Numbered from the stretch's first letter, positions 49,956 through 59,684 are shown. The stretch: DNA of 64,000 nucleotides from Halalkalirubrum salinum (GCF_005543295.1 NZ_SRSG01000010.1:235610-299609), one strand, 5' to 3'. Translations and numbers: made by a program. The notes: generated from the letters alone by a model not told the origin.

Positions 49956-52604
49956 TTACCCAGCGTCAGTAAGTAGCTGGTCGAACAGTTCCGGCGTGAC
50001 TGCTCCGAGCGTCCGGATCGCCGTACACCCAGGCGCCTCGAAATCATACCGATCCAGCGGTGTGGTCTCGGCTTTCACCGCCGCGGGATCGATCGGCAGC
50101 CGCGACTCGCCCGCTGAATCCCCAACTAACACCTCGACGACGCGATGGCCCAGCTTCCGATTCGAGACCACCCACAGCGCGGCCTGCGGATCAACCGCCG
50201 CCATCGCATCGTAATCGTCGGGCACGCCCGTCCGGAGGTCATTCGTTGGCCGTTCGACCTCAACGGCGATCACTACAGTCTCAGTCGCATCCAACCCGAC
50301 CACGTCCAATCGAGTGTTTGCGTCCGGCGGCGACCAGTACCGCTCGACACGATCGATTGGTGACGATCCGTCGTTCGCCAGCGTCTGCAGCGCCCGCACC
50401 GCTGTCTCAACGCCTTTGATGTGGGCGGCAGACTCATTCGAATCACCGCGTTTGGGCTCTGGTGGGGCCCGGCCGTTGCGAATCTTCCGGAGCAGTTCCC
50501 GGCCCGCATCGGTCAGATGATAATACTTTCCCCGAAGGTCCGTCTGGAGGGTGATGTATCCGGCTTCTTCCAGCAGTGCCTCATCGCTCGCAGTACAGCC
50601 CGCAGCCTCTCGCAGCGGGAGCATGGTGTCTGAGACAATGTCCCACGCACGGACGTCGATCGCCCGCCGCCGTGCGCGCTCGATCAACCGCAAAAACATC
50701 AGCTGTCGAACCGTCACCGGGGCCGTCTTTGCCTCCCAGGGATCAACCGTAAGACCGATCTCGACGATCGGCAACGAATACGCACTCGGAGCGGTCTCCT
50801 GCGAGCAGGCTGCGGTCGCCGCCCAGACCCCATCGAACGTCGGGGGCCACCGTTTTGGATGCGATCGATCAGCCTCGAGCGACGGCGACGATGCGGTCGA
50901 TGTTGAGTCTGTGTCTGGATCCGTGTCTGCCCGCCCCCCAGACTCACGCCCAGCGCCGACGGCCCCATCTGCACACACCACCGAATCGGTCCCAGGATCG
51001 TACGCGATCGGGGCGGGCAACGAGGTCTCCTCGAGCCACAGGGTGTGGCTGAACGCACGGCGGATCTCTGGGTCCGAGAGCTCGGTGTGGGTACTGCTGA
51101 CGGTCGCTTCAACGACCCACTCGTACTCGAGCGAGCGGGTTCGACACGCCCGGATCGCCTGCGAACACTCGGCGGCAACCCCCGCTGTGGCCCGCTCGGT
51201 TGAACCGGCTGCAGACGCAGAATCGGTCTCGTGTGTGGGCGCTTCGTCCCACTCGGGATGGCCCTCCCGTAGCTGTGGGGCAGCGACCACGAACGGCTCA
51301 AACGGCGTTTGCCCCCGTGGCGCACGGGTCCGCACAAGCCAGTCACCAACCAGCAGCGTCGCAGCGATCCGGTTGGCCGCCCGTTCAGCATACTGATGGC
51401 TTAGGGCCGCCTGGATCGCCGCCGTGTCGGTGTGACCAACAATGAGCGTACCGATGTTCCCGCGGATGTGTTCGCGAAGCTCCTCACCGAACTGCGCTAA
51501 CAGCTGGCTCATCAGGTACACCGAAATGTCGAACGAACGGCCCTCCGAAAGCAGATCCAACAGCGTCTGGAGGTCGCCCAGGGTGTGGGCTTCATCCAGA
51601 TACAGATTCGCCAGTGGTCTGTCGCCGCTGCGGCGGCCGTCGCGTTGGCGCAGCCGGCCGGCGATGAAAAATCGAGTGACGATCGCCCGCGCAAGCGTTT
51701 CGCGGTGGGCACTGTTGAGCCCGCCCATATCGATGATTACCAGCCGATCGCTATCCAACAGCGAATACCAATTTACCTGCGCGGTAGGGTCAGCAGGCAC
51801 CGTCCCGAAAGCCTCGCCGACCAAGGAGGTCCGCACCAACGGGGTGATACGACGGAGCGCACCGTTGACAAGCGCCGAGCGCATCTTTTGGGAGTCACTC
51901 GCCTGTGCCTCCAACAGTTGCTGGAACCGCCCGTCATCAACGCTGACAGAAAAGGTTCCATCCCGGAGTTTCTGGAGTTCGGCGATGAGATCGGTCACCG
52001 AAAACGCATCGACGCCCGAGCGAAAGATCGCGGTCGCAACCGACCGCAGCAGTTCAATCGATTGGGCGGCCGCCCCAAAGGCCTCTTCGTCGCCGCCGGC
52101 GGCCGCAAACACGTCGATCGCCGCCTCGACGACGATCTCGATGAGCCGTTCGCGGCTGATCGTGAGTTCCTCGGAGGAAAGATACGGCCGCAGATCAAAC
52201 AGCGGCAGCCGCGGCAGCGCTTCGGCGGCATCCAACACGACCACCTCCGAGAGATCACCGTCCGCATGATAGTACATCGGCAACAGCTCTGCGGCAAACC
52301 CGCCCTTTGGATCGACGACGAGATCGAGCCCCTCGGTCGCGAGGGCGTTGTCCAGACAGGCGATCTGGGCGGTGGTGGTCTTGCCCTCGCCAGTCCGGGC
52401 GAGATGAGCAACGTGTCGGCGCTGCAGGGCCGGGGGGATCGACAGCGTGCGATCGGCGACCTCCTGGCGGGTTCGATACGGACGGCCAATCGTCAACCCC
52501 GGTCCACTGAACCGTTCGGCCACCCGCCCGCCGGCGCTGTGTTCACGCAACTGGAATGCAGAGGGTACTTCAGAGTCAGACTCAGAGTCAAACCCCATTG
52601 TCAC
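49956..52604 (-). CDS. HerA/TraG-like DNA-translocase ATPase with C-terminal nuclease-like domain
   Basis: An 882-residue protein starting at GTG 52604, or ATG 52598. Walker A is 'HLARTGEGKTTTAQIAC' (about residues 66-82). Walker B is 'NLYLDEAHTLGDLQTLL' near residue 330, followed by a sensor region 'DISVYLMSQLLAQF'. This places it with type IV secretion and conjugation ATPases. Residues about 640-720 look like a winged helix ('YYHLTDAGRELLRKI'). Residues about 760-880 resemble a PD-(D/E)xK nuclease fold ('TRLDVVGLDATETVVIAVEVE'). It ends a three-gene operon. It may move or process DNA of an integrated element. Confidence 0.75.
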   Translation of the reverse strand: MTMGFDSESDSEVPSAFQLREHSAGGRVAERFSGPGLTIGRPYRTRQEVADRTLSIPPALQRRHVAHLARTGEGKTTTAQIACLDNALATEGLDLVVDPKGGFAAELLPMYYHADGDLSEVVVLDAAEALPRLPLFDLRPYLSSEELTISRERLIEIVVEAAIDVFAAAGGDEEAFGAAAQSIELLRSVATAIFRSGVDAFSVTDLIAELQKLRDGTFSVSVDDGRFQQLLEAQASDSQKMRSALVNGALRRITPLVRTSLVGEAFGTVPADPTAQVNWYSLLDSDRLVIIDMGGLNSAHRETLARAIVTRFFIAGRLRQRDGRRSGDRPLANLYLDEAHTLGDLQTLLDLLSEGRSFDISVYLMSQLLAQFGEELREHIRGNIGTLIVGHTDTAAIQAALSHQYAERAANRIAATLLVGDWLVRTRAPRGQTPFEPFVVAAPQLREGHPEWDEAPTHETDSASAAGSTERATAGVAAECSQAIRACRTRSLEYEWVVEATVSSTHTELSDPEIRRAFSHTLWLEETSLPAPIAYDPGTDSVVCADGAVGAGRESGGRADTDPDTDSTSTASSPSLEADRSHPKRWPPTFDGVWAATAACSQETAPSAYSLPIVEIGLTVDPWEAKTAPVTVRQLMFLRLIERARRRAIDVRAWDIVSDTMLPLREAAGCTASDEALLEEAGYITLQTDLRGKYYHLTDAGRELLRKIRNGRAPPEPKRGDSNESAAHIKGVETAVRALQTLANDGSSPIDRVERYWSPPDANTRLDVVGLDATETVVIAVEVERPTNDLRTGVPDDYDAMAAVDPQAALWVVSNRKLGHRVVEVLVGDSAGESRLPIDPAAVKAETTPLDRYDFEAPGCTAIRTLGAVTPELFDQLLTDAG

Positions 52605-53596
52605 GGGCTGTACCTGCGGTTGTTTTTGCCGTGTCCACGATCATATTTACCAGTAGTGTTTGTGGGAGAATCCATGTTGGCCCGTTTACCAAGTGAGATA
52701 AACTCCCGAATCTGGTCATCGGCGACGGCAATCGTGGCTCTGCCAGTGCGGGGGTCGCGCGGATCGATGGCTGCACGTAGCGACGGCTTTGGGAAGACGA
52801 CGCCATTGCGAAGCTGGTAGGTTGCGGTCCGGGGGTCCGCTGGGATCGGCTGCACAGTCGGTGAGGCCGGCGAGATCTTGCTGAGTGTTGGCAGGATCGA
52901 CCTAGACGCAGAACCAGTGCGCTGATCAGTCAGCTCGACGGCCGAGATAAAGTATACTTTGCTGGTCTTGTCGACGTAGGTGTCCCACGATTCGTGCGTC
53001 AATCTATACAACAGTTTATCATTAAGTCGATGAAGGTAATCGGAGTTTGTCAGTACCGTGCGTAGGTCATTTATCGGCAATGAGGGCCTGTCCTCAGAGG
53101 TGAATATATTGATCCCAAGAATCCGGGGAACGTCCTGTTTCGACAGTGCTTCGATCGTAGCCTGCAACCGCGTTTTTTCTGTGGTCTCCTGATGGGGGTC
53201 TGTTTTGGGTGGCACGATCGGGGCCGTAAGATCGACAGCGAGTGTGTGTGCATCTGTAATCTGGTGGCCCCCCCACCGTTCGAAGGGTTCGTTCAGCCCG
53301 ACTCGGTCGACAGGACTGTTGAGCTCGTCGCGTGCGTCAGAGTAGTCGTCTTTTCGGAGTACGTACAGTTCAACCGATGAGGACGTCCCAGTTGTCAACA
53401 CGATGCGCGCAAATCCATCTTCGCCGTGAAGACCCTCCGTAGATTGGCCTTTGAGGATCTTTTTGACAGCCCCACGAGTTGTGCTGTCGGCCGCCAAGTG
53501 ATAATACTTGGGGTCTTTGGGGTCCATCTTTGGCTCTGTAGGTCCGTTGCGCAAGGCAGAACGGAGTGAGTTCAATTGTGAGATAACTTCACGCAT
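52601..53596 (-). CDS. Hypothetical protein of the ATPase operon
   Basis: A 331-residue protein from ATG 53596. It is soluble and mixed alpha/beta, with no motif I recognise. Notable blocks are 'LYVLRKDDYSDARDEL', 'FERWGGHQITDAHTLAVDL' and a basic, Asn/Gly-rich end ('TTGKYDRGHGKNNRRYSP'). The stop overlaps the ATPase start (GTGA), and the start overlaps the upstream gene by eight bases. The three products therefore probably act together. VirB4-like accessory proteins of haloarchaeal elements have this position, but homology is not evident. Confidence 0.6.
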   Translation of the reverse strand: MREVISQLNSLRSALRNGPTEPKMDPKDPKYYHLAADSTTRGAVKKILKGQSTEGLHGEDGFARIVLTTGTSSSVELYVLRKDDYSDARDELNSPVDRVGLNEPFERWGGHQITDAHTLAVDLTAPIVPPKTDPHQETTEKTRLQATIEALSKQDVPRILGINIFTSEDRPSLPINDLRTVLTNSDYLHRLNDKLLYRLTHESWDTYVDKTSKVYFISAVELTDQRTGSASRSILPTLSKISPASPTVQPIPADPRTATYQLRNGVVFPKPSLRAAIDPRDPRTGRATIAVADDQIREFISLGKRANMDSPTNTTGKYDRGHGKNNRRYSP

Positions 53597-54044
53597 CCCG
53601 TTCACCTCGCGGCGTCGGTGTGTCCTCACCTGTAGACGAGTCGAGGAGTCGATCAAGAGTCTCAGATTGAGTGTCGATCGGTGAGGGGTGTTGTGTCGAG
53701 CTGCGACTCCAACGGTAATACCGCAATAGTAGGCGCGCTTCTTGCCATTTACTGTACGCGTAGAACGCTGGGATTGCGAGTAAAATTGCCAAGATGAGTC
53801 CCGGTGTAAAGATGAGAATCAGCCTGAGAATCAGTTCAATCACGAGCCCGCCGTCGCTCAGGTCCGCAATCCAGGCGGCACTGGCGGTCACGAGTGTGCT
53901 GTAGATGTCAGTGCTATTCAACAGGGCTGTAACTGGTATCGCGATGACTACCTGCACGTATGCGTCTGCAGTACCAGGATAATTGTGATCGGTTCGATTC
54001 GAAGAGGAGGAGTGTGTTGAATCTGGAGGATTTTGTCCGTTCAT
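53589..54044 (-). CDS. Two-helix membrane protein of the ATPase operon
   Basis: A 151-residue protein from ATG 54044. The N-terminus is Ser/Asn-rich, followed by hydrophobic segments near residues 30-50 and 78-110 ('LILRLILIFTPGLILAILLAIPAFY'), then a basic cytoplasmic region and an acidic tail. It could anchor the ATPase at the membrane, as small membrane subunits do in conjugation systems. This is the first gene of the operon, behind an AT-rich promoter. Confidence 0.6.
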   Translation of the reverse strand: MNGQNPPDSTHSSSSNRTDHNYPGTADAYVQVVIAIPVTALLNSTDIYSTLVTASAAWIADLSDGGLVIELILRLILIFTPGLILAILLAIPAFYAYSKWQEARLLLRYYRWSRSSTQHPSPIDTQSETLDRLLDSSTGEDTPTPRGERDA

Positions 54045-54062
54045 CAGAAGCAATTATTGCCC

Positions 54063-54085
54063 CAATAATAAAATATTTTACGGAT
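54063..54085 (-). promoter_or_regulatory. Promoter of the ATPase operon
   Basis: On the minus strand 'gtaaaatattttattattg' lies about 25-40 bases before the ATG at 54044, a good TATA region. It is the only AT-rich island at the edge of the A+C-rich region. Confidence 0.5.
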
Positions 54086-55143
54086 CCCCCCAATTAATGT
54101 TATCCTTTTGCTGACGTGGCTGGCGACGCCGTGACGACGCTGCGAACACACAGACCTCACAGCCTGACACACAGAACGCTCCCAGCGTATGCACTCGCCC
54201 ACACAGCCACAGTGGGACTCCCAAAGCGCTATCGGTACGGTCGTCGATCGCTGCGGTCGACGCCCACCGCCAACGAACAACGCTTGTCAAAAAGTCTCAT
54301 CAGTGCCGGCAGAACGAGCCGAATGGACAAGAACCTGTTAGAACCCAACCTACGACCGCACACACTGGAACACACCAACACAGACACAAACGCCACACAG
54401 TCTCCACAGTGTGACAAACCCGTATCCGGTACTGAGCGGGATTGTCACGGGCATATACAACTCAGCTCGTGTCTCACCGTGTCGACAACAGTATCGACCG
54501 CCAAGTAGGCTCATACGACAGCATGTCAGTATCTACTAATATTACAAACACCGATCGGCCCAACCAAACCCACGCTTGTCGGCCGGCGAGTCGGTCACAG
54601 CCACACCCACAGACTCCCAACCCCACCTGAGACTGCTAGCTGCACCAGAGGGCGGTCGGCCACAAGTGCCCGCCGGCAATCGGGTCGAATCCAACCAGCA
54701 CCCGTCAGGTAGGGGCCACCACACGGGAGGACCGACACGGCGCCCACAGCACCCAACCACACCAGGCGGGGCAAATACCCACCCAAGCGCAGACCACGTA
54801 AGTGACCGAGTGCGGCCACTGCGTTGCCACCAATCGAACACCACCGCACCCGCTCTCGCCCAACCAATACAGCCCCACACAGCCATACACAGCCACACAA
54901 CGACAGTGTGTGACCGCCGCACTGACAACAGCCGTTCGGGCCGTGACAGCGCCGACAGGCGCCCTCGATCGGTCTCAGCGCCGCAGAGGACGCTGCCAAA
55001 CCCACTGGCTGGCCGGTAACTGAACGCCGAGCCGACACCCCACCGGTCACCCGCCCTGAGATCACAGCACACACACCACCGCAGACACAGGCGATCGACA
55101 GCGGGGCCGACGCCAACAGCACAGACCCAACGTGGTGAGACCC

Positions 55144-55173
55144 ACAGTACAGTACAGTACAGTACAGTACAGT
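55144..55173. repeat. Six tandem ACAGT units
   Basis: A perfect five-base microsatellite (ACAGT x6) ending in ACC. It contains overlapping GTAC palindromes. It is non-coding and lies within the A+C-rich region. Confidence 0.9.
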
Positions 55174-55893
55174 ACCACCACACCGACCGCACCACGGTAA
55201 TCGATCCTCGAGCACCACACGATCTGGGCCGTCTTTTGACACCCACCACAACTGAGCCCGCCAACCGAAAAAAGAACCTCACACACAGAGCGCACTGATT
55301 CGGCTTGATCGAGGGTCGATCGATCACCTACCACTCATCACCGACCATAGCCCACAACGCACACGGCACACCCAACCAACGGGTGAGAAACCACATCGAT
55401 CGACTCGAATGAACGGAAATTAAATCCACTGACCTGAAAGCGACGATCGACGCCAAAGAGCGATCACCACGCCACACCCCGCCAGTGTTCGCTACGGCTG
55501 CAGGCACAATCGAACACCGATCGGAGACACAAATAAAGAGCACAAGGAGGGCGATCGAGAGCGCCCCGAGTGAGCTACGTCGAAGCCACGAGACGAAACA
55601 CACCGACACAGGGAGGCGTAACCAGTCCACAAGAGCTATCGGGCGGGCGTGCTCCCCAAGAGCGGATGGCTGGCCGCTGAGTCGACACTCCCCTGCGCGG
55701 AGATGCGACCACTGACCGCCGCATCGACACACTCAGGCTGTCATCCCGCCCAGTCGCAAGCGAGGGTCTGCGGAGAGAGGAGATCGAGACACGTGGGTTG
55801 GCTGGTGTGCAACTGGAACGTACCGCTTGCACCTCCCAGCATGGCCCAAAGACACGACACAGTGGTGGGCGCCACCACAGAGTCGACGATCGC

Positions 55894-56205
55894 TCACACC
55901 AACGGGGAGGCAAGCCAATCCATGATCGATCCAACTACGAGCCAACGCCACAGTTTGACGGCTGGCCTTCGAAAACCCGAACCCACCGAAGCTGAAATCG
56001 CTGCGATCGACAGGACCGCCAGTGCCAGTTTGAACATGGACACCACCATCGCCAGCAAAGCGAAAGCGGGCTCCGATCGCCGACAAACCGGCAGGCCATC
56101 GATCGACGCTAAGTTCCCAGCCAACAGTCGCCGGCAGACGGGTCGATTGGCCGCTAATCGATCGGCCACAGCGAGAAGTTCCTCCCATGGAACCAGGTCG
56201 GGCAA
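55894..56205 (-). CDS. Possible small membrane protein
   Basis: A 103-residue frame beginning 'MPDLVPWEELLAVADRLAAN' with two hydrophobic segments ('FALLAMVVSMFKLALAVLSIAAI' shortened to its core, and 'LWRWLVVGSIMDWLA'). It has a more plausible composition than other frames of this region, but it is not acidic and has overlapping alternatives. Given the skewed composition it may be spurious. Confidence 0.3.
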   Translation of the reverse strand: MPDLVPWEELLAVADRLAANRPVCRRLLAGNLASIDGLPVCRRSEPAFALLAMVVSMFKLALAVLSIAAISASVGSGFRRPAVKLWRWLVVGSIMDWLASPLV

Positions 56206-56409
56206 CTACCACCGGATAGGGGAGATCGGCGTGTCGTACATGTGAGTCTATGTTCCGGACAACGCCAGTATCTGTCACAGGGCTATGAGCGGCGTAGCAT
56301 CGGTTATAAGATCTATAACGTGATTAAAATAAATACGTACTTGTGTCAGTAAGTACTGAGTAATTGTATTAAATCGCTTTTTTCATCTAACTATCAATCA
56401 TACTCTATC

Positions 56410-56670
56410 TTATATTTGTTCAGAGTCGGGACGATCGAGCAGACCATTTTGTTCTAAAAGCCAACACCGATCAGTCCCTAATAAGTGTGGAACTCCCCTA
56501 CGAACTCGATACATCCGAACGACGGAGCGATGCCGTAGCGTGTGGTGCGGTTTCGAATCGGGTTCACGAAGTGAAGAACAACCTCCCAATACTATACCGT
56601 CAATTGGCCACCAAGTAACGTCGATGGGATCGGAACCGCTAGGGGCCTCCGCACTACTGGCACCATCCAA
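56410..56670 (-). CDS. Possible small basic protein
   Basis: An 86-residue frame ('DPIDVTWWPIDGIVLGGCSSL', 'HRSVVRMYRVRRGVPHLLGTDRCWLL'). It lies between the A+C-rich region and the repeat at 56740. I recognise no family. It could also be a gene remnant. Confidence 0.3.
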   Translation of the reverse strand: MDGASSAEAPSGSDPIDVTWWPIDGIVLGGCSSLREPDSKPHHTLRHRSVVRMYRVRRGVPHLLGTDRCWLLEQNGLLDRPDSEQI

Positions 56671-56739
56671 TCGTACCCATCTTCACTCGGATCGGAAGAC
56701 CACCACTACAACTACTTACAACATCTCAAACGAAACTGC

Positions 56740-56951
56740 AACTGCTCACAGACCATGCACCTCAATCGACCTTATGATTGCACAAAGGGCTACCGTATAG
56801 TGTATCGATCGATCGGTCGTCGTCGGTCACCATCACGGACCCACCCCGGACGATCGGCCGAAGACACCAGCTGTCCACGGAACACAGATGAGGAGCGATC
56901 GACCACGCTAGACACACCTCGTACCGAGTGAACACGCGATCGAGTGCGTGT
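56740..56951. repeat. Left copy of a repeat flanking the DUF7342 module
   Basis: It matches the right copy in two blocks: 56740-56812 with 58249-58322, and 56848-56951 with 58541-58647. The second is the closer match ('GGACGATCGG', 'CACCAGCTGTCCACGGAA', 'CACCTCGTACCGAGTGAAC'). The unit is not clearly coding on either strand. About 220 extra bases separate the blocks in the right copy. Confidence 0.75.
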
Positions 56952-57173
56952 TTCCGCTGTAACCATGTCTGGTAACGAGAGCAATTCACAAATGCGATCG
57001 ATCGTACGTCATCAAATAACGACGATAGCCGATTAGGGAGGAGACTCTCACCACAATTTCAAGTGAAGCTGATGAAACAGTGCTGTGTCTGTGTGAGTCT
57101 GATCGATCCCAGAAGCAAGTGTAAATATAGTTAACGCATTGGATATATATTCTAGTAGGCCGTACCAGTACAT

Positions 57174-57689
57174 ATGTCCAACAGCACAGACGAAGAGACC
57201 AACACGTCAATGACACGTGGAGAGCGTGTTCGCGCAGCAGCGCGATCGCTCCGGACGCCGCGTACCGCTTCGTGGGTTGCTACGGAGACCGGCGTCTCAG
57301 TCAAAACAGCACAAAAGTATCTTGAGCAGCTCGTTGCGGACAACGTCCTGCGGAAAATTACGCAGGGTGAGCAGACACGCTACTGCGTTGATCAACTGAT
57401 GGCGACGTATCGAGAAGTCGCAACGCTCCAGCGCGAGCACGACCGAGAAAAACTCACAGCAGCACTTGCGTCGATGCGTGCGAAGATTACCGCCTGGAAG
57501 ACATCGTACGACGCCGAAACCCCCGGTGAACTTCGAGCGAGCATTGCCGAGCTTGACGACAAAGCAGAGATCAACACTCGTCGGGAAGTAGCGACCGAAT
57601 GGGAGCATCTTGAAGATCGCATCCCGGTCATTCGGGCCGCACTCAACGAGTATGAATGGGCACAAAGGCGCGATTCAATTTCTGTGTGA
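57174..57689 (+). CDS. DUF7342-type winged-helix protein
   Basis: A 171-residue protein. Residues 15-65 form a winged HTH ('RVRAAARSLRTPRTASWVATETGVSVKTAQKYLEQLVADNVL'). A coiled-coil-like helical region follows ('YREVATLQREHDREKLTAALASM') with an acidic end. This is the DUF7342 architecture seen in haloarchaea, usually next to a second small gene. A TATA-like ggatatatattc lies about 30 bases upstream. It probably represses its own operon or acts as an antitoxin. Confidence 0.7.
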   Translation: MSNSTDEETNTSMTRGERVRAAARSLRTPRTASWVATETGVSVKTAQKYLEQLVADNVLRKITQGEQTRYCVDQLMATYREVATLQREHDREKLTAALASMRAKITAWKTSYDAETPGELRASIAELDDKAEINTRREVATEWEHLEDRIPVIRAALNEYEWAQRRDSISV

Positions 57690-57692
57690 CGA

Positions 57693-58132
57693 ATGGGGCT
57701 TTCAGGCACGATCGACAGCTCCGTCTATCAGGGGCTCAAGGATGTTCTACTCGGTATCCGGTAGTCACAACCGTCACCTACGAGCCTGACAGCATCGTCA
57801 AAAAATATCTTCGCGCCGAAATTGACCCAACACGCGTTGCTCCGCCGACGGGTCCAAAACCACCAACGCTCGATGTTGAGTGGCGATTCACAACGGCGAC
57901 CCAGCACTATCGCATTCACTACGCAGATCCAAACACAGGCTTAAATTGCGGATGGCATCGTGACGAAGACCATCCCGAACTTGGGCCACTCCACTTCCAG
58001 TACGAGACGCCAACGACTGGGGATGCTGACCGCCATCCCGATAAGTTCAAAAAAACGGTCCCAACCGAGATACTGTGGGCCGCACTCGATCGGCTCTTCG
58101 AAACGAAAGTACCAGAACTCACCGAACGGTAG
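57693..58132 (+). pseudogene. Frameshifted partner of the DUF7342 gene
   Basis: The frame from ATG 57693 (MGLSGTIDSSVYQGLKDVLLG) ends at TAG just after 'GIR'. The rest of the protein is in another frame: 'PVVTTVTYEPDSIVKKYLRAE', 'WRFTTATQHYRIHYADPNTGL', 'NCGWHRDEDHPELGPLHFQYE' and 'TVPTEILWAALDRLFETKVPEL'. A one-base gain or two-base loss around 57750 separates them. The His-rich motif recalls TumE-type toxins, so this may be the toxin half. It starts three bases after the DUF7342 stop. Confidence 0.65.
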
Positions 58133-58248
58133 CCCACCAACACCACCACAGATCCACCACAACCGACCATGGATCACGTTCAGCTCGTTGCGGATATTCC
58201 ACCACCACCACAGATCCACCACAACAGACGTCCCAGGCGGGATCACAA

Positions 58249-58647
58249 CTGCTTACAGCCCACCACCCCTCCCAATCGACCCTGTGGTTGCACGACGCGC
58301 TACCGGACGGTGTATCGCTCTCACATACCGATTGATCTGAGACCGGAGGGACCCCACCATGTCCGCATAATTCCCTACGCGGTAATGCGGTTCATTACAT
58401 CACGAAGCCGCTCGTTCTCCCGAAGGACGTCGATCGTTGTACCGTGATCAGCAGTATTCAGTTCAGCACGCGAAAATTGACGTGTCGCGCCCAATTCGAT
58501 CAAGACTGTCAGACGGCAAACAATCGCGCCGGGGATTGGGGGACGATCGGCCAAAAACACCAGCTGTCCACGGAATACAGACGAAGCGCGATCGTCACGA
58601 AGGACACGCACACCTCGTACCGAGTGAACCCGCGATCGAGTGCGTGT
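58249..58647. repeat. Right copy of the repeat flanking the DUF7342 module
   Basis: See the left copy at 56740. Here about 220 bases (58323-58540) are inserted between the two matching blocks; they include a minus-strand frame ending 'IDVLRENERLRDVMNRITA'. Upstream, CCACCACAGATCCACCACAAC occurs twice (about 58146 and 58206). Confidence 0.7.
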
Positions 58648-58672
58648 GTACGCTCTGATATCCTCCACACGG

Positions 58673-58868
58673 CTAAAGCCGTGGGGTTGAATCCACGAGT
58701 AGCGGAAGGTTCGCAGGTTCGCCGTCGCGGGGGACGATGACCTGCGTTTCGGGCCGTACCAGTTCGGCCCCCGCCTCGGACAGCGGTTTCGAGAACTTGC
58801 CCAAGGCTCGTTTGCCGATATTCAGCGCACTATTCTTGTCTGCGTTGTCGTCAAGCCCACATTCGGGT
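58673..58868 (-). pseudogene. tnpB: C-terminal fragment of a tnpB gene
   Basis: About 64 codons remain: the end of the zinc finger ('ECGLDDNADKNSALNIGKRA', with the RuvC-III Asp), then 'SKPLSEAGAELVRPETQVI' and the stop at 58673-58675. The following hairpin (ccacacggctaaagccgtgg) is the right end of that element. Everything upstream is lost. It belongs to a TnpB type different from the three full copies. Confidence 0.8.
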
Positions 58869-58908
58869 CAATGCATTCACGCCCACTCGCTAGGTCACGG
58901 TCCCATCG

Positions 58909-59262
58909 TCAACGCCATTGATCGAGCCAAATGTGTTCTCCATGCAATTCTTCGGGCGGATAATGATCCAGCACGCGTTCGATGATTCGTACTGCTGCTT
59001 CCGGCTGATCACGTAGAAAAATCGGGTCAGTATAAATAACGATACCATTGTGGTCAACATCGTCCCCAACCGTACCGGCAAAATCTTTCTTGTCATGGGT
59101 GACCAGTAAATACCCCTGATCGGCGCAGTATTCGAGCAGTTGGCGATCGTTTGTTGCTTCCCCGAACAGATCATTGGCCTTCAGGACCTCGAATCCACTC
59201 GATCGGAGTGTCGTAATGAAGACGTTCGGGACGTGTTCGTCGGTGAGAAAACGCACCGTCAC
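58909..59262 (-). CDS. DUF5615 PIN-like toxin
   Basis: A 117-residue PIN-like protein. 'RFLTDEHVPNVFITTLRSSGFEV' (Asp, Glu), 'ATNDRQLLEYCADQGYLLVTHDKKDFA' (Asp, Asp) and 'IVIYTDP' are the marks of DUF5615/Mut7-C-like proteins. These occur with DUF433 antitoxins. It overlaps that gene by four bases (ATGA). It is intact. Confidence 0.8.
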   Translation of the reverse strand: MTVRFLTDEHVPNVFITTLRSSGFEVLKANDLFGEATNDRQLLEYCADQGYLLVTHDKKDFAGTVGDDVDHNGIVIYTDPIFLRDQPEAAVRIIERVLDHYPPEELHGEHIWLDQWR

Positions 59263-59534
59263 TGTGCCGGGGTCGGCGGGGCAAGTGCTGTTTCTGCGAG
59301 CCGCTCTTTGGTTCGCGCACGGTCACGACGGAGTTCACGCATCTCGGTTGAATGCTCGTGATAATAGGCAAGTGCAGTATACACCTCCGCGAGCGTCCGA
59401 TCGAGCTGATCCGCAACGTCCGCCGGCGAGCAACCTGAACCGACGAGTTCGTACACGTCAAATACGCCGATACGTGTCTCCGCGATTCGTGGCTCACCTC
59501 CGAGGACGTCTTCCGTCGCCACGATTTCGACCAT
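59259..59534 (-). CDS. DUF433 antitoxin
   Basis: A 91-residue protein with the DUF433 HTH-like domain ('IVATEDVLGGEPRIAETRIGVFDVYELVGSGCSPADVADQL', 'EVYTALAYYHEH') and a basic C-terminal helix. It is the antitoxin of the following DUF5615 gene. A TATA-like 'tatatttaaat' runs between 59548 and 59570 upstream. Confidence 0.82.
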   Translation of the reverse strand: MVEIVATEDVLGGEPRIAETRIGVFDVYELVGSGCSPADVADQLDRTLAEVYTALAYYHEHSTEMRELRRDRARTKERLAETALAPPTPAQ

Positions 59535-59684
59535 GTAATTAATTGGTGTTCACTATATTTAAATGTTGACAGCCCGCACATCCAACCATCTGAGCAACGT
59601 ATCGCAGTATGTCACACCCATACAGTAGTTCACACCGTATATTTTCAGCACAAAACAGCCATACATGTAAGCGAAATAGAAAAT

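Larger units (their letters stand above)
54090..56260. other. A+C-rich region with little or no coding
   Basis: About 2.2 kb in which the plus strand is dominated by C and A (about 85% in the line starting 54841, about two thirds around 54601). Because T is rare on plus, stop codons are rare on minus. Long open frames rich in Trp, Cys and Arg appear there (for example 54542-55327) but look unlike haloarchaeal proteins. Short CACAGTGTGAC-like and CACACAGCCACA-like words recur. It may be an origin, a transfer region or an RNA locus of the element that carries the ATPase operon. Confidence 0.5.

Noticed and set aside
54542..55327. Large minus-strand frame of 261 codons
   Set aside because: It is rich in Trp, Cys and Arg with almost no acidic residues, and a second long frame overlaps it. 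The scarcity of T on the plus strand makes stops rare on minus, so it is a composition artefact.
55649..56245. Plus-strand frame of 198 codons
   Set aside because: Basic, Ser/Thr/Arg-rich, no recognisable domain, no promoter, and a more protein-like frame lies on the other strand.
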